Source: Punica granatum (taxonomy: Eukaryota > Streptophyta > Magnoliopsida > Myrtales > Lythraceae). From it: a stretch of DNA of 64,000 nucleotides. Each line of letters begins with the position of its first letter. Positions within the stretch are counted from its first letter, which is position 1. The notes under the pieces were generated by a model, which ran no database searches, was not told the origin of the DNA, and worked only from the letters and a program-made list of their open reading frames with translations. Where the stretch lies: positions 23,069,363 through 23,133,362 of the forward strand of contig NC_045130.1 of NCBI RefSeq assembly GCF_007655135.1, read 5' to 3'. Positions 47,597 to 58,481 of this stretch are shown piece by piece. The position numbers and the translations under genes are program-made.

Positions 47597-48943
47597 ACCA
47601 ATTTCTTTGAATACACTCTCTTCTCTCATCCTCTGTCTCTTCCCATTAAGCCGAACCCTAAAACTCCCTATGATCATTTAACAAGAATTTAGCGCCTTTA
47701 AAACGAATATTCCGATCGAAAGTCCAAATGTTCGTAAAATAACATCTCTAACTTGAAAAGATAGAAATCGACTTAACAAACACCAAAAATCAGATATGAT
47801 CAGCAATGCAGATCGAGCTTAAAGAACATGAAAGTGGTCAGTTTTGGATTTGAGGAAAGAAGATTCGATAAACCCACACATTACGGAAAAATATGACAAT
47901 TAGTATCGCTATTTCAAAAAAATCCCAAAAACTTATCTAAAATAGTAGATTCAGACACGAATCTGTACAAACAAAAATCACTGCAATCCGATGTCTGAGC
48001 GAGCCCAACGAGCCTCCTGAAGTTGCTGGTGCGAGCTGTACGGAACAGACCCAGGCTGTGTGATGGCCCAACTTCGGAAGTTCGGCTCTCTCTCTGTATA
48101 ACTCCGAATACCACAATCTTGGAGTCTCTGGAAAGCTTACAATGTGGGCTATGTTTTAGAAACAAACGGTATGCCAAAACATGAAGAAATCAGTTCAAAA
48201 ATGCCAGTTGAAGTTGACGTTTCGTTATGATTTTCAGAATTTGAAATCGCAATAACTTTCAAACCGTATAACGAAATCAAATTCCGTAAAAAGCCACGTC
48301 ATTCAAACGATTAGAAGAGCCTAACCATATCAAATTTTCGAACTAATAACATCTACACATCAAGTTTCCATTAACGAGCCTCAACCAAGCTTCCTCCCTC
48401 TATACTCTAGAAACCGTGAATTTAGCATTGAACGAGATGTAATTCTTACCTTGATAGATAGAACAACCTCTTCCTAAGATCACTACGAGGGATTGATGAT
48501 CATAGCCTCCCCTATCAGCTCTGACCCGAACCTTCATTCTCTTCCATGACCCCAACTTGAGCTCTCAAATGAGCTCACTTTCTTCCTCTATTATACTCCA
48601 CCTTCTTCCTATTCCCTTTGCTCTGTATCCCTGAGCTCACAGCCTCCCTCTCTCTCTCTCTCTGTTTTTGCTCTGTTTTCTTTTTCTTCAGTTCCCTCCC
48701 CCCTGTCCCGAGCAAGAAGAAAAGAACAAAAATAAATGAAATGAATGCTAGGTCGGTGGGGATGAGGGGAGGAATTGGGGGACATGTGGAGCCCATGGCT
48801 CCACCCTTTTTTTTTTTTCTCTGATGCTCCAGCCATACGTATATAATATATATATATATATATACATATACCCTGTAAGTAAGTGTACATGTGTGTATAC
48901 ATATATATCAACTATGTGAAATAAAATAATGTCAGGTCTCACA
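47597..48943 (-). repeat. 3' LTR, truncated, of the gypsy derivative
   Basis: Matches 51384-52738 with few differences. The match starts at ACCAATTTCTTTG. It contains a (CT)n run near 48646-48662 and a TA-rich tract near 48840-48865. Confidence 0.88.
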
Positions 48944-48955
48944 ATCTCCCCCACT
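48944..48955 (-). other. Polypurine tract AGTGGGGGAGAT
   Basis: Directly upstream, on the - strand, of the TGTGAGACC start of the 3' LTR, and preceded by GAGGACAAAATTTTTATT, as usual in plant gypsy elements. Confidence 0.85.
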
Positions 48956-49241
48956 AATAAAAATTTTGTCCTCGAAATTTGTTTAGGTGATACTAGAAAA
49001 GTTAAAGCATTAAGTGTTATAGCATCCTCAACTGTTCAGTATCAATTTCCCTATTGTACAATGCAAATGTAAATTTCAACAAGCAAATATAAGCCTATAA
49101 TTATTCACTAACAAATCAAAAGCATAAACAACTCAATTCGCAAGCATAGAATTAAAAGAAGTCCTAGTAAAATCTCCACAATTATCCAAAAATTCTCAGA
49201 GATCAAGCTTCAACTTAAGTCTACTGGATCTCCTAACCTAT

Positions 49242-49253
49242 GCTCTGATACCA
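49242..49253 (-). other. Primer-binding site TGGTATCAGAGC
   Basis: Perfect initiator-Met PBS on the - strand, directly following the LTR end ..GGGTCGTGATAATTT. Confidence 0.88.
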
Positions 49254-49256
49254 AAA

Positions 49257-49390
49257 TTATCACGACCCGAAATTTTGGCTGAGTTTCCTCTATATTACCC
49301 TGATTTCCATTATCATATACACTATTCACATAAAAACCTACTTTTCATAAATTTACTAATAGATATAATCAATCCAACAAGCTCTCTCTC

Positions 49391-49422
<32 letters not shown>

Positions 49423-52400
49423 TCCAACAGAGTTACATCACTAATATGTATATATACTTATCAAGAAATTACTTTTTCGCACCCACATTAGTAACACAAC
49501 TAAACAAAATTTTCAGGTCGTCGCATATTCAAATACATTCTCTATAAAAAAGAATGCTTATCAAATAACTAAGGTTCCTACCTAGTCCTCCGAGTTGATC
49601 CCCGATATCAAAAGTGGTTCTTCTACGCAGCTAGAAGCTTATCTGAAAAAATATATGCAGGGTGTGAGCTGCATCTCAGTGAGTACTATATTCCAAAGCA
49701 AAATGACCTTTTATTAAATAAATATTTAATTACAAACAACCAATATTCAAATAAATAATACAACCACATCCAATCCCACTATCAACCCACTGCACACATA
49801 TACGATATATATGTATAAATATTATATAAGGAATAATTTTATCAAATATAGTAACTAAATTAATGTCCTACAAACAAATACACACCACTCTTTCAACCAT
49901 TTCTCTAATATCCCATAGTACATAAACATCAAATATGCATTCATCAGCATTCCATAGAAATTCACAATACATTCACTTCACAGACCAAACTGTAGCAGCA
50001 ACACGACTTTCACAAAATATCTTCAGACAATCTCAATATTCATCACATTTCCAACAATCATACCAGACAAACAATATACAACACAACCAATCAATATAGC
50101 CATAGGGTTGCATTTCCTCGTAACAAAGTTGTGACAGTACCGTGACCCCGCATATCTTACCCATATCATCCTCAACTCCCCATATTCATATCTCATAAGC
50201 GGGGGCCGCCTATTAACCTATGGCGGTAAGAGTTGACCTTGATTTGTATTCCGCCGGGTCTTAGCGGTCGATCGGACCCCTTTTTCTATTCCGCTGGGTC
50301 CAGCGGCCGATCTGGCCCATGCTTATATTCCGCCGCGTCTAGTGGCCGATCAAGCCCTTATTTATATTCCGCCGGGTTCAGCGGCCGATCTGGCCTTTAT
50401 TTATATTCCGCCGGGACTAGTGGCCGATCTGGCCCATGTTTATATTCCGCCGGGTCCAGCGGCCGATCAAGCCCCTATTTATATTCCGCTGGGTCCAGCG
50501 GCCGAATCAGGCCCATTTTATAATCCGCCGGGTCCAGCGGTCCCATGGCTATATTTAAAACATTCAAGCATAATCAATTGCAATCATGCTACCTCACCTC
50601 ATACATCATCATACACAAGCACAATTTTAATCACATTACAATGGCAGCATGTTATCATCATATCTCTCATACACAATCAGATTACACAATCACACTGCAT
50701 ATCTCAAATCAAAATGAAACATAAAAGGCAATATCTCTCAAATCATTTCACACAACATAAGCAGACTGATTTCTCAATCTCTAACTATCACAACACTCTT
50801 CTTAAATAATTTATATAACTATAATACATCATTTTACAAGGGAATAGAATACTCACATAATATATATATATATATATCATTTCACAATGGAATAAAGTAC
50901 TCACTGATAATTCCAAGAAAATAGCTCACTGGGTCACACCTTCAGAGTGCAAGAACTCAGTCTCCTTGGTTCTTATGATTTGCAACATAAATTTAGAGAA
51001 TAATTAACATAGCACCATTACATGGCTTCCAATATCTCTCACAACTTCTTTACAGCCCACTGTCTCAATACAATGCAAAATTTCTTATGTCTTATTCATT
51101 TTGTCTTATAATTATCTCATCTTTGCTCAAGCACCACTTAATAATCTCTATTTGACAACCTTATTTAAGTAAATAGAGAGAGGATTTCACATTTATCGTT
51201 AATAGGATAGTTTAATCAATAAAGGACTGAATTCATCAGAAGAATTCTATTAAAGACAACTTCTTTTCATTTGGTGCAAGGACTAAAAATTATACTGTTG
51301 AAATTAAGTAATTTAAGCCTACCTCTATTCCTTCGCATCATCCAACAAGGCAACCAACAAAAGAAACTTTCATTTCACCGTCCACCAATTTCTTTGAATA
51401 CACTCTCTTCTCTCATCCTCTGTCTCTTCCCGTTAAGCCGAACCCTAAAACTCCCTATGATCATTTAACAAGAATTTAGCACCTTTAAAACGAATATTCC
51501 GATCGAAAGTCCAAATGTTCATAAAATAACATCTCTAACTTGAAAAGATAGAAATCGACTTAACAAACACCAAAAATCAGATATGACCAGGAAGGACGAT
51601 CGAGCTTAAAGAACATGAAAGTGGTCGGTTTTGGATTTGAGGAAAGAAGATTCGATAAACCCACACATTACGGAAAAATATGACAATTAGTATCGCTATT
51701 TCAAAAATATCCCGAAAAATTATCTAAACTAGTAGATTCAGACACGAATCTGTTCAAAAAAAATCACCGCAATCCGATGTCTGAGCGAGCCTAACGAGCC
51801 TCCCGAAGTTGCTGGTGTGGGCTGTACGGAACAGACCCGGGCTGTGCGATGTCCCAACTTCGGAAGTTCGGCTCTCTCTCTATATAACTCCGAATACCAC
51901 AATCTTGGAGTCTCTAGAAAGCTTGCAATGTGGGCTATGTTTTAGAAACAAACGATATGCCAAAACATGAAGAAATCAGTTCAAAATGCCGGTTGAAGTT
52001 GACGTTTCGTTATGATTTTCAGAATTTGAAATCGCGATAACTGTCTAACCGTATAACGAAATCAAATTCCGTAAAAAGCCTCGTCATTCAAACGATTAGA
52101 GGAGCCTAACCATATCAAATTTTCGAACTAATAACATCTACACATCAAGTTGCCATTAACGAGCCTCAACCAAGCTTCCTCCCTCTATACTCTAGAAACC
52201 GTGAATTTAGCATTGAACGAGATGTAATTCTTACCTTGATAGATATAACAACCTCTTTCTGAGATCACTACGAGGGATTGATGATCATAGCCTCCCCTGT
52301 CAGCTCTGACCTGAACCTTCATTCTCTTCCATAACCCCAACCCGAGCTCTCAAACGAGCTCACTTTCTTCCTCTATTATACTCCACCTTCTTCCTATTCC

Positions 52401-52738
52401 CTTTGCTCTATATCCTTGAGCTCACAGCCTCCCTCTCTCTCTCTCTCTCTCTCTGTTTTTGCTCTGTTTTCTTTTTCTTCAGTTCCCTCCCCCCCGTCCT
52501 GAGCAAGAAGAAAAGAACAAAAATAAATGAAATGAATGCTAGGTCGGTGGGGATGAGGGGAGGAATTGTGGGACATGTGGAGCCCATGGCTCCACCCTTT
52601 TTTTTTTCCCTCTGATGCTCTAGCCATACATATAATATATATATATATATATAAATACTCTGTAAGTAAGTGTACGTGTGTGTATACATATCTATCAACT
52701 ATGTGAAATAAAAAAATAAAATAATGTCAGGTCTCACA
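49257..52738 (-). repeat. 5' LTR (about 3.48 kb) of the gypsy derivative
   Basis: Defined by its TGTGAGACC start at 52738 and the PBS-adjacent end at about 49257. Only the first 1.35 kb is confirmed by the second copy; the rest is inferred from the PBS position. It contains the 39-bp array at 50247-50550, TA-rich tracts near 49391-49420 and 50862-50876, and no coding sequence. Confidence 0.72.
50247..50550. repeat. 39-bp minisatellite, about 8 units, hairpin-forming
   Basis: Units start TATTCCGCYGGGTCCAGCGG at 50247 (40 bp), 50287, 50326, 50365, 50404, 50443 and 50482, with a partial unit at 50521. In the units at 50287 and 50482, CCGCTGG pairs with CCAGCGG around a 2-base loop. Because 39 is a multiple of three, the array is open in at least one frame, which is not evidence of a protein. 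Confidence 0.92.
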
Positions 52739-52793
52739 TCGGTCTAATTGGAACTTGAACTGGATCCCTTGATGTCGTGCTACGATTTGCATC
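52739..52793 (-). repeat. 55-bp gypsy LTR end fragment
   Basis: On the - strand it starts TGATGCAAATCGTAGCACGA and matches the first 55 bp of the LTR at 39167-39113 with about five differences. It lies between the gypsy derivative and the resumed copia gag. Confidence 0.7.
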
Positions 52794-53000
52794 ATGGCTA
52801 CCCGTCCAAAGGGTAAGGGCAAGAAGGATCATGAGAAAATGTAGTATAAGGTGCCACCCAAGACGGATGGTAGTAAGGTGAAGTGCTTCTTCTGCAGGAA
52901 GGATGGGCATGTAAAGAAAGATCGTCCTAAATATAAGAAGTGGCTTGAAAAGAGAGGTATCTCAATTTCTTTAGTATGTGACAAATCATTTTTCATTTAA
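52794..53000 (+). pseudogene. copia gag tail with CCHC knuckle
   Basis: Resumes Gag: ATRPKGKGKKDHEK, an in-frame TAG at 52842-52844, then KCFFCRKDGHVKKD. The knuckle reads C-x2-C-x4-H-x4-R; the last Cys is Arg (CGT at 52923-52925), consistent with a TGT to CGT change. Confidence 0.8.
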
Positions 53001-54342
53001 GCTCCTAAAAAGACATGGTGGATTGACTCCGGTTCTTCAATCCATATTGTGAATACCATGCTACGCTTTCTCAACCTAAGGAATCCGACAGAAAGTAAGA
53101 GGTTTGTCTACTCAGGGAATAAGAGACGCTCTCAAATTGTTGGAGTTAGGACATTTAGGATAATTCTGTCTTCGGGATATGTTTTAGATTTGAATAATGT
53201 CTTTTACATTCCAGACTGGTTGTATTTGACTACAAGTTTTTATTTGAGAATAAATTGATAATTTTTAGAAATGATTTTGAGATTGGTAGTGGTACCATGA
53301 TTGATAATCTATTTAAAGTTGATTTACATCCCGACTTTGAGCAGAATTATTTATGTTTGCATGCAACTGCTGGTATTATTAGAAATCATGTGGATGAAAA
53401 TTCCTCTCTACTTTGGCATAAGAGGTTGGGACATATCTCTTTAGAGAGGATTAAGAGATTGGTAAAGGAAGGAGTCCTAAAGACTTTGGACGACACCGAT
53501 TTTAAGACTTGTGTGGACTGCATAATGGGAAAGCAGACTAACAAGATATCCAAGGGTTCTCGAAGAAGTTCTAAGCTTCTGAAAATCATACATACCAATA
53601 TTTGTCGTCCATTTCCTACTCCATGTTTTAATGGTCAGAGATATTTTATCTCATTCTTTGATGACCATTCCAGATATATGTATATTTTTCTTCTAAATGA
53701 AAAGGCGGAAGCTCTTGATGCTTTCAAATCATTGAAGGCAGAAGTAGAGAAACAAAAAGACAAGAAAATCAAGATTGTTAGATCTGATAGGGGTGGGGAG
53801 TATTACGGACAGTACACAGAGAATGGACAAATGAGTGTCCATTTGCAAAATTCCTCGAAAGTGAAGATATAGTTTCTCAATACACAATGATTGGCACACC
53901 ACAACAAAATGGTGTTGTTGAAAGGAGGAATAGAACGCTTATGGATATGGTGAGAAGCATGATTGCCCATTCTGAGTTGCCATTGTTATTATGGAGTGAA
54001 GTTTTAAATACCGATGTGTATATATTGAATAGGAGGGTTCCTACCAAGACAATGCCTAAAACCCCTTTTGAGATCTGGTGCGATTGGAAACCTAGTCTAA
54101 ATCATTTACATGTATGGGGTTGTCCTACTGAAGTAAGGGTGTATAATCATTACATAAAGAAATTGGACACAAGGACCATTAGCGATTTTTTCATTGGCTA
54201 CTCCGTAAATTTGAAGGGTTTCAAGTTTTATTGCCCTTCACAGAGTCCTCGAATTGTCGAATTAAATAATGCAAGGTTTCTTGAGAACATTGAATCTAGT
54301 AGGAGTAATAGTACTCGAACTATTGAGTTAGAAGAAGCTTGA
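53001..54342 (+). pseudogene. copia protease and integrase, broken
   Basis: Protease: TWWIDSGSSIHI near 53013, with the D-S-G site kept. Integrase: HHCC part (LLWHKRLGHISLERI, CVDCIMGK) at about 53410-53530, then the catalytic core. The first triad position reads HTNICRPF, with Asn (AAT 53597-53599) in place of the usual Asp. The second is near IVRSDRGGEYYG and the third is in GTPQQNGVVERRNRT. Frames change near 53255 and 53860, and a TGA ends the last frame at 54340-54342. The missing Asp alone would abolish strand transfer. Confidence 0.87.
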
Positions 54343-55326
54343 GAAGGTGTTTCGGTACCTACAATACCTTTGGTTGCATTAAGACATAATCAATCGGTCG
54401 ATCATAGAGAGCAACCAAATCAGGAACAAACTGCTTCTACTGAAGTTACGGTTCAACCATAAGAGCTAACTAGTTCTATTCAGAGCACTGAACAAGTTGA
54501 TTTAAGGAGATCATCAAGAACATAGGAGACCTGCTATTTTTGATGACTATCTTGTATACCTTGTGGAGTCCGACTTTAATGTTGGACCTAAGGAAGACCC
54601 CACAACATTTTCACAGGCCATGAGTGAGGATAACTCTTCATTTTGGTTAGATGCCAAGAAAGATGAGTTAGATTCTATGGCTAAGAATGGAGTCTGGGAT
54701 CTCGTCGAATTACCAGAAGAGGTGGTAGCAGTTGGCTGCAAATGGGTGTATAAAACCAAAAGAGATGCTTCTGGTAATGTCGAATGATATAAGGCTAGAC
54801 TTGTCATCAAGGGTTTTACTCAAAAGGAAGGTATAGATTACCATGAGACCTTCTCTCCGATTTCTAAGAAGGACTCGCTCAGGATAATTATGGCATTAAT
54901 GGCTCATATGGACTTAGAGTTATACCAGATGGATGTGAAAACAGCTCTTCTTAATGGGGATCTTGATGAGGAGGTTAACATGAAGCAACCTAAAGGGTTT
55001 AATGATGATAGTCATAAAGTGTGCATGCTAAAGAAATCTATATATGGACTAAAACAAACATCCCACCAATGGTATCTAAAGTTTCACAAGGTCATCACTT
55101 CATTCGGATTTTCTGAGAACCTTGTTGATCAATGTATATACCTTACGGTCAGTGGGAGTAAGTTTATTTTCTTAGTCCTATATGTAGATGACATACTCCT
55201 TGCAAGCAGTGACTTGGGTTTGCTGGAAGAGACTAAGCAGTTTCTCTCTGCTAATTTTGAAATGAAGGATATGGTTAAAGCCTCTTATGTCATTAGCATA
55301 GAGATTCACAGAGACAGGAAATAAAG
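54343..55326 (+). pseudogene. copia reverse transcriptase, broken
   Basis: Motifs in order: WLDAKKDELDSMAKNGVWDLVELP, CKWVYKTKRDASG, in-frame TGA at 54785-54787, then KARLVIKGFTQKEGIDY, YQMDVKTALLNGDLDEEV, IYGLKQTSHQWY and the catalytic YVDD in LYVDDILLASS (near 55180). RT core residues are intact, but the TGA and a stop at 55322-55324 cut it. The stop fits an Arg CGA to TGA transition. Confidence 0.88.
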
Positions 55327-56115
55327 AACTTTATGACTGTCTCAAACAGCCTACATTGAAAAGATATTACAGAGATTCAGTATGAAAGACTGTCGACTCT
55401 ATCCAGCCCCGATAATCAAAGGGGATAAATCAATAATGACTAGTCACCTAAGGATGAGTAGGACCTTGAGCAGATGAAGAACATCCCATATGCATCCGTA
55501 GTTGGGAGTTTAATGTATGCTCAGGTCTGCACGATACCTGACATATGTCTGGCAGTTGGATTGCTGGGACGTTACCAGAGTAATCCTGGGATCCAACATT
55601 TGGTTGTTACAAAGAAAGTGATGAGGTATCTTCAGGGAACCAAGGACTATCGATTGACCTACAAGCATACTGACCATTTGAGGGTGGTTGGCTATTCGGA
55701 TGCTGACTTTGCCGGATGTGTAGATTCCATAAAATCTACTTCAGGATATGTGTTTCTTCTTTCTAGAGGAGCCATTTCTTGGAGGAGTATCAAGCAATCT
55801 ATGGTGGCTACATCTACTATAGAAGCAGAGTTTATTGCGTGCTATGAAGCCACGACACATGCATTATGGTTGAAGAATTTCATAAGTGGTCTTCAAGTTG
55901 TCGATACCATACAGAGACCAATCCAAATCTATTGTGATAACACAGTTGCAGTGTTCTTCTCTAAGAATAACAAAAGTGGCAGCAAAAGTAAGCATATCGA
56001 TATCAAGTACCTTAGTGTGAGGGAATATGTCAAGAAAGTCGTGGTGATTATTGAACACACCAATACGGATGCTATGATTGCAGATCCGATGACCAAAGGT
56101 TTATCGGTAAAATAG
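55327..56115 (+). pseudogene. copia RNase H, frame open
   Basis: The frame at 55474-56115 has the copia RNase H signature: GSLMYAQVCTIPDICLAVG, VVGYSDADFAGCVDSIKSTSGYVF, TIEAEFIACYEA, IYCDNTVAVFF and KHIDIKYLSVREYV. The acidic residues of the active site (D in SDADFAG, E in EAEF, D in YCDN) are present. It is out of frame with RT, so it is dead in context. Confidence 0.87.
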
Positions 56116-56509
56116 TTCATTGGTCATGTTAGATGTATGGGCCTATACGCAATGTAGTTTTTCTTGATATACTTTGGACAATTATGTATTGCTTTTATTA
56201 TTTTAGAAAATAAAGTTTAATTCTATTTCCCATAAGCTGCGCAAATAAAGTATTCAATTCGTTGGGATATAAAGTATGATCCATGTAACTTATTTTAAGT
56301 TGCAAATTTTTCATAAATTGCTTATTTTGGGAGTGCTATACATCGTGATACATGGATGGGAAGTGCTCTCTTACCGGGTATCACCACCATGGTTCGTGTG
56401 TAACATTCTCAGAGTAAGTGGGAGGTTTCCACAGTTCAGGGAATATCAAGTTTAGCCAAATAAAGCTTATCACTCATAAATATTTGTGTCATGGGGCCAA
56501 GTGGGAGAA
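56116..56509 (+). other. copia 3' untranslated region and PPT
   Basis: Non-coding. GGGGCCAAGTGGGAGAA (56493-56509) directly precedes the 3' LTR and is the polypurine tract. Confidence 0.82.
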
Positions 56510-56886
56510 TGTAAGAATATATTATGTATTTACATAATTAAGAAAATAATCTCTCAATTAGGCGACCCTCATTCACACAATATATTCCGTGAATTGAATG
56601 AAATATTTCATATCTTGTTGATTACAGTTAATATCCTTTTGATGAGAGGATATATAAAGAAACAATATTCTGAGGGGTCTCTAGCTCCGCCAATTTAAAG
56701 GGCCTGTGTCTCCATCTAAGCATCTCATACGGAGAGGTTAAGAGCTAGAAGACACTTTCAGTCTTATCTGTTTTACAGGTTTATCGCGTGACGTGGGGAA
56801 ATCATCGACGTCATCAAGGCAATGGCTGAAGGTCAACTTATTCCGCCGTGTAATTTATTGCTATTAGGTTAAAAATTAATCTTACA
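56510..56886 (+). repeat. 3' LTR of the copia element
   Basis: TGTAAGAATAT..ATCTTACA, 377 bp, followed by GAGCA. About 38 differences from the 5' LTR by hand alignment. Confidence 0.93.
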
Positions 56887-57257
56887 GAGCATACCCAACT
56901 CATAACTGCCCTTACTTGGGAGAAGGGACCAGTCGTCCCAAATCTGGACAGTTCTATGAAGCGGATCGCTTAATGGTTGACCGGCATTAAGAGTGACCGA
57001 ATAGAGCGAATTTTTGAAAAGAACGGCCAAATAATTTTTATCGAAGATTTTCAAAACCTTTTCACAAACCAGAGGGGAAAGGCAATAGAATGGGTGTGTC
57101 GCCAACCCCACCCGCACGCGATATTAATTCTTCTTTTCGAGACTTACCTATTCCCCAAGACCAAGACCACTTTTGACGCAGTCCACCAGGCGGTGGGTAG
57201 CAATTGCTATATTGTGCCCCTAATCACTGAGATGATTAGGTTATTAGCATACATTAA
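56887..57257 (+). pseudogene. ORF1 (plant-mobile-domain-like) fragment, right half
   Basis: Continues the ORF1 of the third Tat-type element after the copia insertion: LITALTWEKGPVVPNL, a TAA near 56971, then IIFIEDFQNLFTNQRGKA and ILILLFETYLFPKTKTTFDAV followed by ITEMIRLLAYI. This parallels FLLLIFGTLLFPHASNLIDGV and LLAETVRSLDYV in the ORF1 at 7761-8130. After about 57257 the similarity fades. Confidence 0.6.
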
Positions 57258-57357
57258 ATGTCATGGTATTTATCGAATATTCGAAATTTATATAACAAAT
57301 CTTATATTATCGGAGACTATATTTATGGATTTTAACGGAATATTGTATCGAAATCTT

Positions 57358-58063
57358 TGATATGATCCAACTAGAGGATCCTTCGCACAGGCTTGAGGAA
57401 GAATCCCAGGATGATAGGGTCGAGCATGAAGGCGAGCTTTGGGATAAGCATGTGCCAGCTAGAGTAAGTACAAGAGCACGAGCCAAGCGAATTCAACGAG
57501 CCATGCAAGGGTTGTTATTGCACGTCCATGGAGGAGTAGTCAAGCTCTTGGGCGGGCTGCATGTGGAACTAGAAGCCACGACCGTTCATATCGTAGAAAT
57601 CTATTTAGAAGATGATCCCAGTTCAAATGGCTGAATTTAGTTACTTTTCAATTACTTGGACCTATTTCATTTTGGGCTCATTACACTTAGGATTTATTTT
57701 AGTAAAGCCCATTAGTCCATTTAGGTTATCAGCTAGTATCTCTCTATAAATAGGCATGTGACCTCTCTAGAAAAGACAGATCAGTTTTCATTCAACTTTG
57801 TGAGAGAGATTTTCTCCGAGCTGTTGCTCAGCAACTTCGCCGATATTGCAAGTGTGATGACTTGTGATTCCCGACATTTATAATATTGGTTTCTAACTCT
57901 TTATAGCTAGCGGGTCAATATTCCGTTTATAATATTGGTTTGTGGCTCTTTATAGTCATCGGGTCAATATTCTCTATCCTTGAAACCTTCATTGGACGAT
58001 CCCGGGTTTGATCTCATTCTATTGTTGTTGGGTCTCGCGGCAGGTTCGTCGAGGTTCGCATCA
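57358..58063 (+). repeat. Solo LTR, TSD ATCTT
   Basis: TGATATGATCCAACT..GGTTCGCATCA, 706 bp, flanked by ATCTT at 57353-57357 and 58064-58068. Same family as 41730-43258. The first 277 bp encode MIQLEDPSHRLEEESQDD..STRARAKRIQRAMQG and end at a TGA (57632-57634). This part lies inside the LTR. A CTATAAATAGG box at 57743 is a likely TATA element. Confidence 0.92.
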
Positions 58064-58068
58064 ATCTT

Positions 58069-58481
58069 TGTATTGAAATTCCGTTGTATCTATTGAATTT
58101 TATTCGAAAAGTTTAGGATCTTTGATGTGTACTCCAATCTCCATGATTGACGTGAGGTGCAAAAATCGGATGTAAACAAGTTGTTTTGATTCGTCATGTT
58201 CAAGATGAACAATAAGATTGAGATTTCACTACCCGACGACGGGATTGTTTAGATAAGAAGAATAAGAGAACTGCACAAGGCAAATTCATTGAAATATTCA
58301 AGTCTGCTAATCCTCCTATCCTTGGCCTTTGCTAACTCGGGCCCATTGATTTTGCTTGCACGGGCTGTCCACAACATGTACCTGGGGTTAATCTCACGCA
58401 ATCCAATGTAATTTGATCCTCGACTTGCCTTGTGTCCTCCAATCTCCATGATTGACGCGATGTGCGAAAATCAGGTGTAAA
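58069..58481. other. Spacer with a 53-bp direct repeat
   Basis: CTCCAATCTCCATGATTGACG.. occurs at 58132-58184 and 58437-58489, period 305 bp. No gene is seen. Confidence 0.7.

Larger units (their letters stand above)
47597..52738 (-). mobile_element. Non-autonomous gypsy derivative with 3.5-kb LTR and 313-bp internal region
   Basis: On the - strand the 5' LTR runs from 52738 (TGTGAGACCTGACA) to about 49257 (..CGGGTCGTGATAA). PBS TGGTATCAGAGC follows (49253-49242), then only about 290 bp, a PPT (AGTGGGGGAGAT) and a 3' LTR starting at 48943. The 3' LTR is kept only for its first 1.35 kb (47597-48943). There is no gag or pol. LTR features such as TACTCACTGAGATGCAGCTC resemble Tekay/Del-type gypsy LTRs; that lineage call is an inference. 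Confidence 0.78.
45212..56886 (+). mobile_element. Ty1/copia LTR retrotransposon, degenerate, TSD GAGCA
   Basis: LTRs 45212-45588 and 56510-56886 are both 377 bp, TG..CA, with GAGCA at 45207-45211 and 56887-56891. The order PBS, gag, protease, integrase, RT, RNase H, PPT is that of Ty1/copia, with integrase before RT. Hand alignment of the LTRs gives about 38 differences in 377 positions, so it is an old insertion. A gypsy derivative is inserted inside gag (47597-52738). Stops and frameshifts break pol. Confidence 0.92.

Noticed and set aside
48575..48954. Long overlapping - strand frames near 48600-48950 and their twins at 52394-52698
   Set aside because: Both sets come from the two copies of the same LTR with (CT)n and (TA)n tracts; no protein similarity.
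50233..50809. Repetitive Ser/Gly-rich and Ile/Pro-rich reading frames as a protein-coding gene
   Set aside because: They are produced by the 39-bp (13-codon) minisatellite, which stays open in more than one frame; the array lies inside an LTR.
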